NCBI RefSeq assembly: GCF_000829465.1
Contig: NZ_JXAL01000001.1
Span: forward strand, 682,001-746,000
Length of the DNA: 64,000 nt
Source of the DNA: Cohnella kolymensis
GTDB taxonomy: Bacteria; Bacillota; Bacilli; Paenibacillales; Paenibacillaceae
Reading direction: 5' to 3'
Shown: in pieces, positions 37,093 to 52,219 of the stretch
Layout: every line of letters starts with the position of its first letter
Position numbering within the stretch: position 1 is the first letter of the stretch
Made by a program: the position numbers and the translations under genes
Notes under the pieces: generated by a model
What the model saw: only the letters and a program-made list of their open reading frames with translations
The model's database searches: none
Told to the model about the DNA's origin: nothing

Positions 37093-37110
37093 ACCGCCAC
37101 CGCCTATTCG

Positions 37111-37878
37111 TCAGATCCAGCCGCGTTGTTTGAACCATTCATAATTGAGCTTCGCACTTTCCAGCGACGATACGTCGTAACGCTCCTGCTCGATAATAAC
37201 GTACTCGACGTGAACGGATTCGCAAGCCGCCAAAGCGGCGTCCCAATCGACGGTACCGCGGCCGATTTCAGTGTCGATACCGTCCGGCTTGAAGTCTTTG
37301 GCATGAACGAGCGGAAGCCGCCCGGCATACTTGTTGATATACTCAGCCGGGTCTTGGCCTGCGACCTTCACCCAGCCCAGATCGAACTCCGCGAACAGGA
37401 GGTGCGCCGGAATTCGCTCCAACAGGTGATCGATGACCAGCTTGCCTTCTACCGGCTTAAACTCGAAATCATGATTGTGATAGCCGAATTCCATCCCCGC
37501 GCCCGTCACGATACCCGCTGCGTGCTGCAAAGTGTCGGCCATTCGGGCTACATCGTCCAGAGACGGATTGTCCCCGAGCGGATACCATGGAACGATGAAA
37601 CGCTTCAAACCCAGCTCGGATGCGTATTCAATCTGCTCCCGCAAGTTGTCCCACATCTTGGCCGGTTCATTCACGGACAGTCCGACATGAGCCGAAGTCG
37701 CATGCAAGCCGGTATCCTCCATTACCTGCTTAACTTCACGAGCGGAAAAACCGTAATAGCCGGCGAACTCTACATTTTTGTATCCGATCCCTGCGATTTC
37801 CCGAATGGTTGCCAGAAAATCCTTCTCACTGCGATCACGAACGGAATATAGCTGAATACCTACTTCTGGTCTGCTCAT
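37111..37878 (-). CDS. Sugar phosphate isomerase/epimerase (xylose-isomerase-like TIM barrel)
   Basis: 255 residues from ATG 37878; an ATG four codons upstream is possible. TIM-barrel motifs: VGIQLYSVRDRSEKDFLATI at the start, GYKNVEFAGYYGFS, GMEFGYHNHDFEF with metal-binding Glu/His near 130-142, and EFDLGWVKVAGQDP near 165-178. Family members act on inositols or keto-sugars; the exact substrate cannot be read. It is co-directional with the acetyltransferase. Confidence 0.85.
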   Translation of the reverse strand: MSRPEVGIQLYSVRDRSEKDFLATIREIAGIGYKNVEFAGYYGFSAREVKQVMEDTGLHATSAHVGLSVNEPAKMWDNLREQIEYASELGLKRFIVPWYPLGDNPSLDDVARMADTLQHAAGIVTGAGMEFGYHNHDFEFKPVEGKLVIDHLLERIPAHLLFAEFDLGWVKVAGQDPAEYINKYAGRLPLVHAKDFKPDGIDTEIGRGTVDWDAALAACESVHVEYVIIEQERYDVSSLESAKLNYEWFKQRGWI

Positions 37879-37988
37879 ACAGTTCACCATCCTATCGACA
37901 CTGTTAAAATCATATACCCCATTATAGGCAAAAGAATGCGTTCTCACGAGAGGGGTTTTTGGCTTCTTTCTATGGCATTTTGGAGGCG

Positions 37989-38037
37989 AAAAAAAAAGAG
38001 CAGACTGTGCTGTGAGGCGCACAAGAGTCTGCTCTTT
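37989..38037 (-). terminator. Terminator of the glycolytic operon after eno
   Basis: AAAGAGCAGACT/AGTCTGCTCTTT, a 12-bp perfect stem, followed by a run of T on the minus strand. Confidence 0.9.
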
Positions 38038-38062
38038 CTGAGAAAGATGTTCTTTTGTTCGA

Positions 38063-40959
<2,897 letters not shown>

Positions 40960-40960
40960 A

Positions 40961-42905
<1,945 letters not shown>

Positions 42906-43033
42906 CTCGCAATCCTCCCTCAATCAACATGAAACTCCGCAGTCTACTTGTGAGTCTCGGCTAATAGACCGGATGTAAAACGTGTCCCGGCTTGCAGAGC
43001 AATCCGGGACGAAGTTATTTCGGGATATTCGTA

Positions 43034-44059
<1,026 letters not shown>

Positions 44060-44142
44060 TCATTGTTTATTGATCTATACTTTCAAGCGCTGATGCGCTA
44101 AGACCACAATAAGTATGATTACCCTCTTTGCATGCCAAGGCT

Positions 44143-45164
44143 TCAAATATGTTTCAAAGCTTCGTGTGCCGCCGCTTCGTCTGTTACCAGAACGTCATCG
44201 TGCCCGAATCTCAACACGGAAGCGATCGCTTCGCCTTTGCTGCGCCCGCCTGCTATGCCGATTACGATACCGGCAGCTTCGATATCCTCGAGACGAAGCC
44301 CTGCGGTCGCCATCCGGTGAACGACTTTGCCGCTTCGGTCGAAGTAGTAGCCGAACGCCTCGGCTAACGCTCCATCCTTGAGCAATTCACCCTTCGTGTC
44401 ATCACTGAGCTTCCGCCGGCGAGCCATGGTCAGCGCGTCTCCGATGCCGTGAACGACAATACGGGCGCTGCGGATCATATCGACCACTTCCCGAACGTTA
44501 GGCTCCTGCATGATCGTTTGATAAGCCTCTTCTCTTAAATGATCCGGTACATGCAGCATCCGGTATCTGGCTCCGGTTCGCTTGGCTAACTCGGCGGCGA
44601 TCGTGTTCGCTTGGTAATCCACACTCTCTCCGAGCCTCCGCGTGCGGGCACGAACCAATTGTCTTTCAGGGTAAAAGCTGTGGAAAATTGAGCGGCCATT
44701 CTCGCCATCGACGTGCCGCCCATAACGGCAACGACGTCTCCTGCAGACAAGCTGTCTCTCAGCACTTTGCCGGCCGCACGGCCCATTTCGCGCTTCGTTG
44801 CCGCGGATGTGTCGGAATCTCCGGGGACGATGACAACCTGCTTTAAGCCGAAAGCTTCACGAACGGCTTCTTCCAAAGCCGTCAAGCCGAATATTTCCTT
44901 AATGATCGGCTCCATCTCTTCTACAAGCTGCCGGCCGGCGTCGCTAAGGGTCATGCCGGAGGTTCCCGTGTCAAGCAGTCCCTGCGAGCGCAGGAGATCC
45001 AAATCCGCTCTCAGGACGCGTTCTGTGAGATCCAGGTTGGCCGCCAGCGTCCTGCGGCCGATTGTTCCGGCTGCGGCTATCCGGTGAAGAATTTCATACC
45101 TTTTCTGCATGACTTGCATGAGATCGGGCAGCAACTTCTTTTGAATCTCAACAATATTTCGCAT
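44143..45164 (-). CDS. cggR: Central glycolytic genes regulator CggR, frame broken near 44635
   Basis: About 340 residues in two frames. The first has MRNIVEIQKKLLPDLMQVMQ and the HTH GTIGRRTLAANLDLTERVLR, up to NWFVPARGG. The second resumes as LGESVDYQANTIAAELAKRTG and runs to the sugar-binding end. A missing G (GGAGGCTC where GGAGGGCTC is expected) restores one protein. CggR represses the glycolytic operon until fructose-1,6-bisphosphate builds up. Its operator lies at 45230-45265. GGAGG is 13 nt before the ATG, rather far. Confidence 0.9.
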
Positions 45165-45229
45165 TCTTTCCGCGTAACCTCCTGGGAACCGGATGGTGAT
45201 CGTCGGTAATCCTGCGAATCCGATGGTTG

Positions 45230-45265
45230 GACGTAAAACGTCCCGACGTATCTTTTTAAGTCCCA
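45230..45265 (-). promoter_or_regulatory. CggR operator
   Basis: On the minus strand the direct repeat reads TGGGAC-N6-AGAT-N4-CGGGAC-N6-CGTC, very close to the CggR consensus CGGGACN6TGTC twice. It starts just after the -10 box of the cggR promoter. Confidence 0.8.
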
Positions 45266-45270
45266 CCTCT

Positions 45271-45299
45271 ATATTATCGAATATACAACAGCGTTGCAA
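45271..45299 (-). promoter_or_regulatory. Promoter of the cggR-gap operon
   Basis: Minus strand TTGCAA (45294-45299) and TAATAT (45271-45276), 17-bp spacing, directly upstream of the CggR operator. Confidence 0.72.
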
Positions 45300-45385
45300 C
45301 TCCGCAAAAGGAATAAATTTTCCAGCCCCATTCAGCTTGCTTTTTGGCTTGGCATCCCATATAATAATTCTTGCTGTCACAATGT

Positions 45386-45460
45386 GCGCCCGTGGTCCAA
45401 CGGATATGACGTAGGCCTCCGGAGCCTGAGATCGAGGTTCGATTCCTCGCGGGCGCGCCA
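45386..45460 (+). tRNA. tRNA-Arg (CCG)
   Basis: 75 nt. Acceptor stem GCGCCCG/CGGGCGC, anticodon loop CTCCGGA with anticodon CCG, T-arm CGAGGTTCGATTCCTCG, discriminator G and an encoded CCA. It is divergent from cggR. Confidence 0.95.
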
Positions 45461-45489
45461 AATTTAACCAACCAATAGCATTCAACACA

Positions 45490-45518
45490 ACCGGCCGTTC
45501 CATACGGCCGGTTTTTTT
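45490..45518 (+). terminator. Terminator after tRNA-Arg
   Basis: ACCGGCCG/CGGCCGGT stem, 7-nt loop, seven T. Between here and 45787 (about 270 bp) I see no gene or clear signal. Confidence 0.88.
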
Positions 45519-45787
45519 GCGCCCTCGTCTGTCCGTGAAATCGTGATTCAGGTCGTGTACAGAGGAAAAGGAATGCCCCTGGAAAGTGGAACGGCCGCCT
45601 TTGAAATCGAGTTGTGTCGGTAATAATAGTTCATGACAACTTGATGGTTTCAGGGGTCCCTGCAAAGTAATCGGATTAAGCTTCGTTAGCATAACGTCAC
45701 TTTGTGGGGAAGAGCAGCGGTGGAAGGGGCATCCTTTTTCGGCGTACACTTCTCCCTGAATCAAAGAATTTCAGTGGACAGATCCTC

Positions 45788-45827
45788 TTTGACTTTCTTT
45801 GACTTTTACATTTGAATTCGATATGAT
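45788..45827 (+). promoter_or_regulatory. CtsR operator overlapping the clpP promoter
   Basis: TTTGACT-TTC-TTTGACT (45788-45804) is a perfect CtsR heptad pair. Its second half provides the -35 TTGACT (45799-45804), with TATGAT 17 bp downstream (45822-45827). CtsR would block this promoter until heat or protein stress. Confidence 0.88.
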
Positions 45828-45859
45828 AAATTACAAAGACATGAGGAGGGACGCCGAAT

Positions 45860-46441
45860 ATGAGTTTTGTACCAATGGTTGTCGAGCAAAGCAATCGAGG
45901 AGAACGTGCATACGATATTTATTCCCGTCTGCTTAAAGATCGAATCGTTTTTCTGGGCACTCAGGTAAATGACGTGGTTGCCAACTCCATTATTGCCCAA
46001 CTGCTATTCTTGGCAGCCGAGGATCCTGACAAGGATATTCATTTGTATATTAACAGCCCCGGCGGTTCCATCACAGCCGGTATGGCGATTTATGATACGA
46101 TGCACTTCATCAAACCCGATGTGTCCACCATCTGTGTGGGCATGGCGGCGTCTATGGGCGCGTTCCTTCTTGCTGCCGGTGCTAAAGGCAAGCGTTTCGC
46201 ATTGCCGAACAGCGAGGTTATGATTCACCAGCCGCTCGGCGGCGCTGAAGGTCAGGCCAGCGACATTGAAATTCGCGCTCGACGCATTTTGAAGCTGCGC
46301 GATAAGCTGAACGGAATTCTGTCCGAACGTACCGGCCAACCGTTGGAGCGAATCGACAAGGACACCGACCGCGACAACTTTATGGACGCCGAAGCGGCTA
46401 AAAATTACGGGCTTATCGACAAAGTCATCGAAAAAGTCTGA
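45860..46441 (+). CDS. clpP: ATP-dependent Clp protease proteolytic subunit ClpP
   Basis: 193 residues, ATG with GAGGAGGG upstream. Catalytic Ser in [14 protein letters not shown] near residue 98, His in [12 protein letters not shown] near 123, and Asp in the DTDRDNF segment near 172. Fourteen subunits form the chamber fed by ClpC, ClpX or ClpE. It is controlled by CtsR from the sequence upstream and degrades, among others, tmRNA-tagged proteins. Confidence 0.97.
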   Translation: MSFVPMVVEQSNRGERAYDIYSRLLKDRIVFLGTQVNDVVANSIIAQLLFLAAEDPDKDIHLYINSPGGSITAGMAIYDTMHFIKPDVSTICVGMAASMGAFLLAAGAKGKRFALPNSEVMIHQPLGGAEGQASDIEIRARRILKLRDKLNGILSERTGQPLERIDKDTDRDNFMDAEAAKNYGLIDKVIEKV

Positions 46442-46460
46442 TGAGTCTGGGAACACAAAA

Positions 46461-46484
46461 AGCGGGCGCAGGCCCGCTTTTTTT
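46461..46484 (+). terminator. Terminator after clpP
   Basis: AGCGGGC-GCAG-GCCCGCT followed by seven T. Confidence 0.9.
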
Positions 46485-46598
46485 CTATGTGATCACACCA
46501 ACTGAAATTCACTCGCACCCAGGTCGAAAGAAGTCGGCATTTATCATAGCCCCATTTTCCTGTCAAGTCATTTTCAAACCGTTGAATCCCCCATCTGC

Positions 46599-46607
46599 TC
46601 ATCCACA
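46599..46607 (+). promoter_or_regulatory. DnaA-box-like site before the sda-like gene
   Basis: TCATCCACA differs by one base from the DnaA box TTATCCACA. In Bacillus subtilis, sda transcription is controlled by DnaA through such boxes. Confidence 0.4.
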
Positions 46608-46628
46608 ATCCGTGGTATGCTTACTTCT

Positions 46629-46648
46629 GAGGTAATTCCAATTACCTC
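46629..46648. promoter_or_regulatory. Perfect 20-bp inverted repeat before the sda-like gene
   Basis: GAGGTAATTCCAATTACCTC, two 9-bp arms around CC, ending 43 bp before the start codon. The binding protein is unknown. Confidence 0.5.
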
Positions 46649-46691
46649 CACTTCTAGTTAGCACCTAGGAATTTTGGAAGAGGGGATTCTG

Positions 46692-46934
46692 ATGGCACAA
46701 CGTTCCTACCCTTATTTGGTAAGTAAGGATGACCGACAATCAAACGCCGCACCGGTCGATGTGATGGCCGATCGCCGCCTCAGCGACAAGGCTTCGCTCT
46801 TGCGCCCGCTGCAAGATGAGCACTTGCTCGAAGTGTACCGCGAGGCCAAGAAGTTGAATCTGTCCAGCGAATTCATCGAGCTATTGGAAGAAGCCATCTC
46901 CATGCGTCAATTGGAGCATTTGCAGCAGGCTTGA
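46692..46934 (+). CDS. Sda-like sporulation histidine kinase inhibitor with N-terminal extension
   Basis: 80 residues from ATG 46692 (GAGGGG upstream). Residues 38-80 (LRPLQDEHLLEVYREAKKLN, then LSSEFIELLEEAI) line up with Sda, the helical hairpin that blocks KinA autophosphorylation and so delays sporulation while replication is troubled. Normal Sda has 46-52 residues; the first 37 here are extra and unstructured-looking. A near DnaA box upstream fits Sda regulation. A terminator follows. Confidence 0.72.
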   Translation: MAQRSYPYLVSKDDRQSNAAPVDVMADRRLSDKASLLRPLQDEHLLEVYREAKKLNLSSEFIELLEEAISMRQLEHLQQA

Positions 46935-46967
46935 TTATTATATACACGAACAATCTCACACCGTTAT

Positions 46968-46992
46968 CGCCGCTCCTTGGAGCGGCGGTTTT
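46968..46992 (+). terminator. Terminator after the sda-like gene
   Basis: CGCCGCT/AGCGGCG stem with a CCTTGG loop, followed by a short T run. Confidence 0.7.
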
Positions 46993-47062
46993 CATTTTGT
47001 CCGGACACAAAAAAAGGCCATCCCCTTAGTCTTCACAGACCTCCTGGAACAGCCGGATACTC

Positions 47063-47824
47063 TTATTGCATATTATACTGCACGGTGACTGAAGTCGTGA
47101 TCTGGATCTGTCCCGATTGAACGGAGGAAGAGGAACGCTGCGCCAGATCCTCTGCGAACATTGCGGATTCAGCTGTGGTACTCATGATAATAGGATTGTT
47201 TGCTACGCTGCCTTGCACGATGTTAACGACGCCTTTGAGCTGACGATTGGCAGACGTTGCAAGTACGTCGGCCTTGGCAGACGCATTAGCCATTGCCTTC
47301 TTCAAAGCTTCGAGTTCGTATTGTTCTTTTTTCTCGGTATCGAATTGAACGCCGTCCATCCGGTTTGCCCCGGCCGCAGACAGCGCGTCCAGCAGCTTCC
47401 CGATTTCCGGCAGCTTCCGGTAAGTGACCTGGATGGAGTGAACAGCCAGATAACCTTTTAACACTTGGCCTTCCTTTTCCGTAAAGTTATATTCCGGCTG
47501 TACTCGGAAGCCGGTCGTCTTCACGTCTTTTTTCTCGATCCCGAATGTCTCGTACAGCGTTTTCTCCACTGCCGCAAATTTGTCGGCATTCGCCTTTTGC
47601 GCATCGCCCGCCTTCGCTCCCCGGGTTTCTACCGCGACATTCAAGTAAGCGACATCCGGTTCAACCATAATGGATCCGTTGGCACCGACGGTAACCGTAT
47701 TCGAAGCGGTTGCCGGAACACCTTCCGCCGCCACGACAGCCGGCCCCTCTCTACCCATTCCAAACCAACCGATAACGACAACTGCCACTGCAAGGATCAA
47801 GACCTGTACGCCGCGCTGTTTCAT
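47063..47824 (-). CDS. Exported SIMPL-domain protein
   Basis: 253 residues from ATG 47824 (AAAGGGG upstream). An N-terminal hydrophobic helix (VQVLILAVAVVVIGWFG) acts as signal or anchor. The SIMPL (DUF541) pattern follows: TVTVGANGSIMVEPDVAYLNVAV near residues 42-64, FRVQPEYNFTEKEGQVLKGY, and VTYRKLPEIGKLLDALSAAGAN. Family members form envelope oligomers of poorly known function. The gene stands alone. Confidence 0.85.
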   Translation of the reverse strand: MKQRGVQVLILAVAVVVIGWFGMGREGPAVVAAEGVPATASNTVTVGANGSIMVEPDVAYLNVAVETRGAKAGDAQKANADKFAAVEKTLYETFGIEKKDVKTTGFRVQPEYNFTEKEGQVLKGYLAVHSIQVTYRKLPEIGKLLDALSAAGANRMDGVQFDTEKKEQYELEALKKAMANASAKADVLATSANRQLKGVVNIVQGSVANNPIIMSTTAESAMFAEDLAQRSSSSVQSGQIQITTSVTVQYNMQ

Positions 47825-47910
47825 CCATAAACCCCTTTCAAGTGTTTGACCTATGGACGCAACAAGCCCGGATAATGTTTCAATTATTCTCAATATAAAC
47901 AATAAAATGC

Positions 47911-47933
47911 AAAAAGCTCCCTCTCGGGAGCTT
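47911..47933 (-). terminator. Terminator of the rapZ-yvcK-whiA-HPr unit
   Basis: AAGCTCCC-GAGA-GGGAGCTT on the minus strand, then TTTTT. Confidence 0.85.
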
Positions 47934-47946
47934 CAGCGTCGATAAA

Positions 47947-48216
47947 TTATTGGTTCTCCAGTTCTTCTTTGCTTACCAGTTGAACTAAAGCGGTTACAGC
48001 TTGCTCGGCATCGGAACCGTCCGCACTGATGGCGACTTCCGTGCCGGAGCTGATTGCCAGACTCATAATACCCATGATGCTCTTGGCATTAACTTTCTTT
48101 TCATCCTTCTCTACAAACACATCGGACGAAAATTTATTGGCTTCCTGCACGAAAAGCGCCGCCGGTCTGGCGTGAAGCCCCGTTTTTAGCCGAACAACCA
48201 CCGGCTGTCTCGTCAT
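47947..48216 (-). CDS. HPr family phosphocarrier protein
   Basis: 89 residues from ATG 48216. TGLHARPAALFVQEANKF carries the phospho-His near residue 15, and KSIMGIMSLAISSG carries the regulatory Ser-46 target of HPr kinase. In Bacillus the gene at this place, crh, has Gln instead of the active His. Here the His is present, so this may be the general PTS HPr that also serves catabolite repression with CcpA. Confidence 0.9.
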   Translation of the reverse strand: MTRQPVVVRLKTGLHARPAALFVQEANKFSSDVFVEKDEKKVNAKSIMGIMSLAISSGTEVAISADGSDAEQAVTALVQLVSKEELENQ

Positions 48217-48316
48217 GGACCGGATACCCCCTATTATTGATTCGTCCCTCGAAGGGACCCCGCACATGGGTTTCTTTGCTATTATACCATTGTTCGGAAC
48301 AAAAGCGCCACACGCT

Positions 48317-49253
48317 TTATGCGCCGCCGTTTCGGATTTTTTCCGCCCATTCGTCCAGCTTGCGGAGCCTATGGTTCACTCCCGATTTGCTGACCTGACC
48401 CTTCAGTAAGTCTCCGACTTCTTTAAGATTGATATCGGGATGCTGAAGCCTCACCTCGGCAACTTCGCGCAGCTTTTCAGGCAAGTTATTAAGACCGACT
48501 TCTTTCTGCAAAAGCTTGATATTATCGATCTGCCGGACAGCCGCTCCGATCGTCTTGTTCAGGTTGGCCGTTTCGCAATTGACGATCCGGTTCACGGAAT
48601 TGCGCATATCCCTCATGATGCGGACATCCTCGAATTTGAACAACGCCTGATGGGCGCCGATAATGCTCAGGAATTCAATGATCTTCTCGCCCTCTTTGAG
48701 GTAAAGGATGAAACCCTTTTTGCGTTTCGATGAAACGAGCATTCAATTGAAATTTGTTCGCCAGCTCTACCAGCGCTTTGCAGTGCTCCTCATACATAGA
48801 AGAGATCTCCAAGTGATAGGAGGAACCCTCCGGATTATTAACAGACCCGCCTGCAAGGAAGGCGCCGCGCAAATAGGCCCGTTTGCAGCACGGTTTACGC
48901 ACCAGATTCTTGTCGATGCTCGGATGGAACACAAAGCCTTCCGTGGCAATGGCAAGCTCTTTCAGTATGTCCTCGACGCCCGCCGGAATCCGAACTACAT
49001 ACACGTTGTTCTTTTTAAGCCGCATTTTCTTACGAACCAACAGCTCGGTAGGCACTTTAAAATGTCGCTTGAGCAGAGTGTACATTCGGCGCGAGATCGC
49101 GGCATTTTCCGTGGCAAAGTCCAGAACGACCCGCTTGCTCGAGAGCGAGACCGTTCCGTTCATACGGATCAGCGCAGACAGTTCAGCCCGCTCGCAGCAG
49201 GTGTCGGAGTCCACCATCGTCAATTCTTTTTTTGTAAGCGCCGCAAATGACAT
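48317..49253 (-). CDS. whiA: DNA-binding protein WhiA, frame broken near 48726
   Basis: About 312 residues in two frames. The first has [48 protein letters not shown] and [21 protein letters not shown] (LAGLIDADG-like fold), ending at FQLNARFIE. The second resumes [19 protein letters not shown] and runs to the [23 protein letters not shown]. One A too many (CGAAACGC where CGAACGC is expected) explains the break. WhiA influences cell division and chromosome segregation in Bacillus. Confidence 0.92.
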
Positions 49254-49260
49254 GCCTGTT

Positions 49261-50247
49261 TCACCCCTTTCGCAACATCCAGTCTTCTACCAGTTGATAA
49301 ATATGTTGGCTTAACTTGGCGGCATCGTGGCGCAGATACGTGCGGAACAGCACCAAACGATCGGCGATCACTTTGTAGCCTCTCCGCGTTACCTCCTCCA
49401 AATCCAGATGAACGGCCTTCGCACCTTTTTCGGCATACAGGTCCTGAACTTGCGAAGGAATTTCCCCGTCGTTCACGATGACATAATCGAACAAATGATG
49501 ACCGATATGCGAGTGGATGGCCTCCAAATGATCGCTCACCGAATAATTATCAGTCTCCCCCGGCTGTGTCATCACATTGCACACAAACAGCTTTACCGCA
49601 TCGGAGTTGATGATGGCTTCGGCGAGCTTAGGCACGATCAGATTCGGAATAATGCTCGTATATAAACTGCCGGGACCGATCAATATCGCATCTGCCGCCC
49701 GAAGCGCTTCGACCGCCTCCGGCAGAGCCTCCACGGCCTCCGGCTCAATGAATACTCTGCGAATAGTTCCGCCCGCTTTCGGAATGGAGGACTCGCCGAC
49801 AACAATGGAACCGTCCATCATTTCGGCTTTCAACACAATCGCTTGATTCGCTGCTGGCAATACACGTCCCCGCACCGCCAGCACACGGCTTAACTCCGTA
49901 ATCCCGGTGACGAAATCGCCGGTGATATCCGTCATAGCCGCCAATATCAGATTTCCCAAGCTGTGACCCGCTAAACCTGTCCCGTTATGGAATCGGTATT
50001 GCAGCACTTCAGCGAGCAGCGGCTCTGTATCCGCCAGAGAAGAGATAACGCTTCGAATATCGCCAGGCGGCGGAATTTGCAGCTCTTCCCGAAGAATGCC
50101 GGAGCTGCCGCCATCATCGGCGACGGTTACGATCGCGGTAATGTCAAGCGGTTTTTGCTTAAGTCCGCGGAGCATAACAGACAACCCTGTGCCGCCGCCA
50201 ATGACGACAATTCGCGGTTTACGGGCCAGATTCCGATTTTGTTGCAT
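49261..50247 (-). CDS. yvcK: Gluconeogenesis/cell-shape factor YvcK
   Basis: 328 residues. The UDP-sugar binding N-terminus [21 protein letters not shown] lies near residues 10-30, followed by [44 protein letters not shown] and [14 protein letters not shown]. YvcK binds UDP-GlcNAc-type sugars and is needed for growth on gluconeogenic carbon and for cell-wall homeostasis. It lies 7 bp from whiA and 9 bp from rapZ, a conserved trio. Confidence 0.94.
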   Translation of the reverse strand: MQQNRNLARKPRIVVIGGGTGLSVMLRGLKQKPLDITAIVTVADDGGSSGILREELQIPPPGDIRSVISSLADTEPLLAEVLQYRFHNGTGLAGHSLGNLILAAMTDITGDFVTGITELSRVLAVRGRVLPAANQAIVLKAEMMDGSIVVGESSIPKAGGTIRRVFIEPEAVEALPEAVEALRAADAILIGPGSLYTSIIPNLIVPKLAEAIINSDAVKLFVCNVMTQPGETDNYSVSDHLEAIHSHIGHHLFDYVIVNDGEIPSQVQDLYAEKGAKAVHLDLEEVTRRGYKVIADRLVLFRTYLRHDAAKLSQHIYQLVEDWMLRKG

Positions 50248-50256
50248 TGCATCACC

Positions 50257-51147
50257 TCAACTTTGACGGTCACGTTCCGCGTCACGATGACTGACACGTA
50301 CCTTTTCCGTTTCACTGGAGCCCAGCATGCGCCCCAAATATTCCGCGATCGACACGGACCGATGCTTTCCACCGGTGCAGCCGATTCCGATCACAACCTG
50401 ACTCTTTCCTTCTTTCTGATACAGAGGAATGAGGTATTGCAGCATATCGAGAAGTTTCGAGAGGAATGTCTGGGTCTCCGGCCACTTCATCACATAGTCG
50501 TACACATCCGGATCTTGCCCTGTTTTCGGACGCAGCTGCTCAACGTAATGGGGATTCGGCAGGAACCGGCAATCGAAAATCAAATCCGCATCGATCGGAA
50601 CACCGTACTTGAATCCGAACGAGGTTACATTGATGGAAATGTTATTGCGGTCGAGATTTGTAAAGCGGCTGATGATTTTCTCTTTCAACGCAGCCGGCTT
50701 GAGAATGCTCGTATCGATAACTTGAGTAGCCCAGCCTTTCAGATCCTCAAGCAGCTTTCTCTCTAATTGTATGCCGTCCAGCGGCATGCCGTCCGGTGCG
50801 AGCGGATGCCGCCGGCGGCTTTCTTTGTAGCGCTGCACTAACACCGAGTCGGTGGCGTCAAGAAACAAGATTTCGTAATGAATGGTGTTTTGCTCACGAA
50901 TGAAAGAGAGCGACTCGGACAACGCCGTGAAAAATTCCCTGCCCCGCAGATCGATAACCAACGCAACCTTGGCAATCCGTCCCTGCGACTGCTCGATCAA
51001 TTCGGCAAATTTCGGTATGAGCACCGGCGGCAAATTATCTACACAGAAGAAACCTAAATCCTCCAGACTCTGAACCGCAATCGTTTTGCCCGCTCCCGAC
51101 ATTCCGGTGATGATTACCAGTGTCGGCTGCGACGTCATTGTCTCCAT
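50257..51147 (-). CDS. rapZ: RNase adapter/nucleotide-binding protein RapZ (YvcJ)
   Basis: 296 residues. The P-loop [20 protein letters not shown] lies near residues 13-32, followed by [16 protein letters not shown]. The C-terminal [16 protein letters not shown] near 262-277 carries the conserved Cys/His pair. In Bacillus YvcJ hydrolyses nucleotides and affects competence; in E. coli RapZ controls GlmZ RNA decay and amino-sugar synthesis. First gene of the rapZ-yvcK-whiA-HPr unit. Confidence 0.94.
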   Translation of the reverse strand: METMTSQPTLVIITGMSGAGKTIAVQSLEDLGFFCVDNLPPVLIPKFAELIEQSQGRIAKVALVIDLRGREFFTALSESLSFIREQNTIHYEILFLDATDSVLVQRYKESRRRHPLAPDGMPLDGIQLERKLLEDLKGWATQVIDTSILKPAALKEKIISRFTNLDRNNISINVTSFGFKYGVPIDADLIFDCRFLPNPHYVEQLRPKTGQDPDVYDYVMKWPETQTFLSKLLDMLQYLIPLYQKEGKSQVVIGIGCTGGKHRSVSIAEYLGRMLGSSETEKVRVSHRDAERDRQS

Positions 51148-51182
51148 GAAAGATCCCCTCCCAAGCCGCGATTAATGACAGA

Positions 51183-51219
51183 GCGCCTGAGCCGCCGTCA
51201 AGGACGGCGGTGCAGGCGC
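51183..51219 (-). terminator. Strong hairpin after glcK, weak T run
   Basis: GCGCCTG/CAGGCGC continued inward by ACCGCCGTC/GACGGCGG around a CTT loop. No T tract follows, so it may be processed or protect the 3' end more than terminate. Confidence 0.5.
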
Positions 51220-51228
51220 CAGCTAAAG

Positions 51229-52179
51229 TTACGCGCGAAGGAACAAACCTGCTGCCCCAACGACACCGGCATTGTTACCCAACTCGGCGGCCACAATCTC
51301 GACCCCGTCCTTGGCATTGCCTGGCGTCAATTTATTGAATACTTCGCGGATTTGCGCAAAAAAGAATTCCCCTGCTTTACTGACCCCTCCGCCGATGATG
51401 AATCTTTGGGGATTGAGGACGATTGCCACAGCCGCAAGCGATTTACCTAAATAATAGGCCGCCCGGCTGACGATTCGCTGCGCGACTTCATCGCCTTCCT
51501 TCGCTGCGTCCAAAACATCCTTCGCAGTGATCTCTTCCAGTAACGCGAGCGGCGTCTTGTCGCCGCGTTCCACAGCGTCACGGGCCATCCGGATAATACC
51601 GGTTGCGGATGATACGGTCTCAAGACAGCCCATCATTCCGCAGCCGCATTGGATAGCCTCGAGATCCGGGACAATCGACAAGTGGCCAAGCTCTCCAGCC
51701 ATACCTTTGAAGCCTTCAATCAACCGATTATTAAGAATAATGCCTCCGCCGACGCCGGTGCCCAGCGTATAACAGACGCAGTTGGCAACCCCTCGGCCGG
51801 CGCCGCCCCATGACTCTCCGAGCGCGGCAACATTCGCGTCGTTGTTCATCTTTACAGGCTTTCCGAGTTTCTCCTGCATGATTTGCGTCAGCGGCACGTC
51901 TTTGAAGGGCAGATTAGGCGAGGAATTAACGATTCCGGCCGGAATATCCAAAAACCCGGGGACACCGATGCCTACGCCGGCCACTGCGTCCCATTCCGGG
52001 GTGCCGGGAGGCACGAGCAATTTCACGTAAGCTTCGATATTGGAAAGAATGGCATCGCTGCCACCCGCGGCCTCTGTCGCGCCCTCATAGGTACGGAGCA
52101 GATCCCCTGCGGCAGTGCAGAGTCCAACCTTGATGGTCGTACCACCCAAATCTACGCCGACGTACAATGTTTCTGACAT
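51229..52179 (-). CDS. glcK: ROK-family glucokinase
   Basis: 316 residues from ATG 52179 (GAGGTG 9 nt upstream; GTG 52191 is less likely). It shows VGVDLGGTTIKVGLC near residues 6-20, MNNDANVAALGESWGGAGR near 111-129, GTGVGGGIILN, ELGHLSIV and the ROK zinc signature CGCGMMGCLE near 178-187. It phosphorylates glucose with ATP. Unlike the ROK protein at 62386 it has no DNA-binding domain. Confidence 0.95.
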   Translation of the reverse strand: MSETLYVGVDLGGTTIKVGLCTAAGDLLRTYEGATEAAGGSDAILSNIEAYVKLLVPPGTPEWDAVAGVGIGVPGFLDIPAGIVNSSPNLPFKDVPLTQIMQEKLGKPVKMNNDANVAALGESWGGAGRGVANCVCYTLGTGVGGGIILNNRLIEGFKGMAGELGHLSIVPDLEAIQCGCGMMGCLETVSSATGIIRMARDAVERGDKTPLALLEEITAKDVLDAAKEGDEVAQRIVSRAAYYLGKSLAAVAIVLNPQRFIIGGGVSKAGEFFFAQIREVFNKLTPGNAKDGVEIVAAELGNNAGVVGAAGLFLRA

Positions 52180-52219
52180 GTTAGCGGACACCTCAACAGG
52201 TATAATGATCGCTCCTCAA

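Noticed and set aside
45530..45787. A small gene between tRNA-Arg and clpP
   Set aside because: No frame with a ribosome site or family-like sequence; only the CtsR box and promoter at the end are convincing.
47947..48216. Assignment of the HPr gene next to whiA as crh
   Set aside because: Crh lacks the active-site His; here GLHARPA is intact, so it is kept as HPr family.
48317..49253. whiA, cggR, gcvPA and rnr as true pseudogenes
   Set aside because: Each is cured by one base at a homopolymer and the operons around them are intact; sequencing error is simpler.
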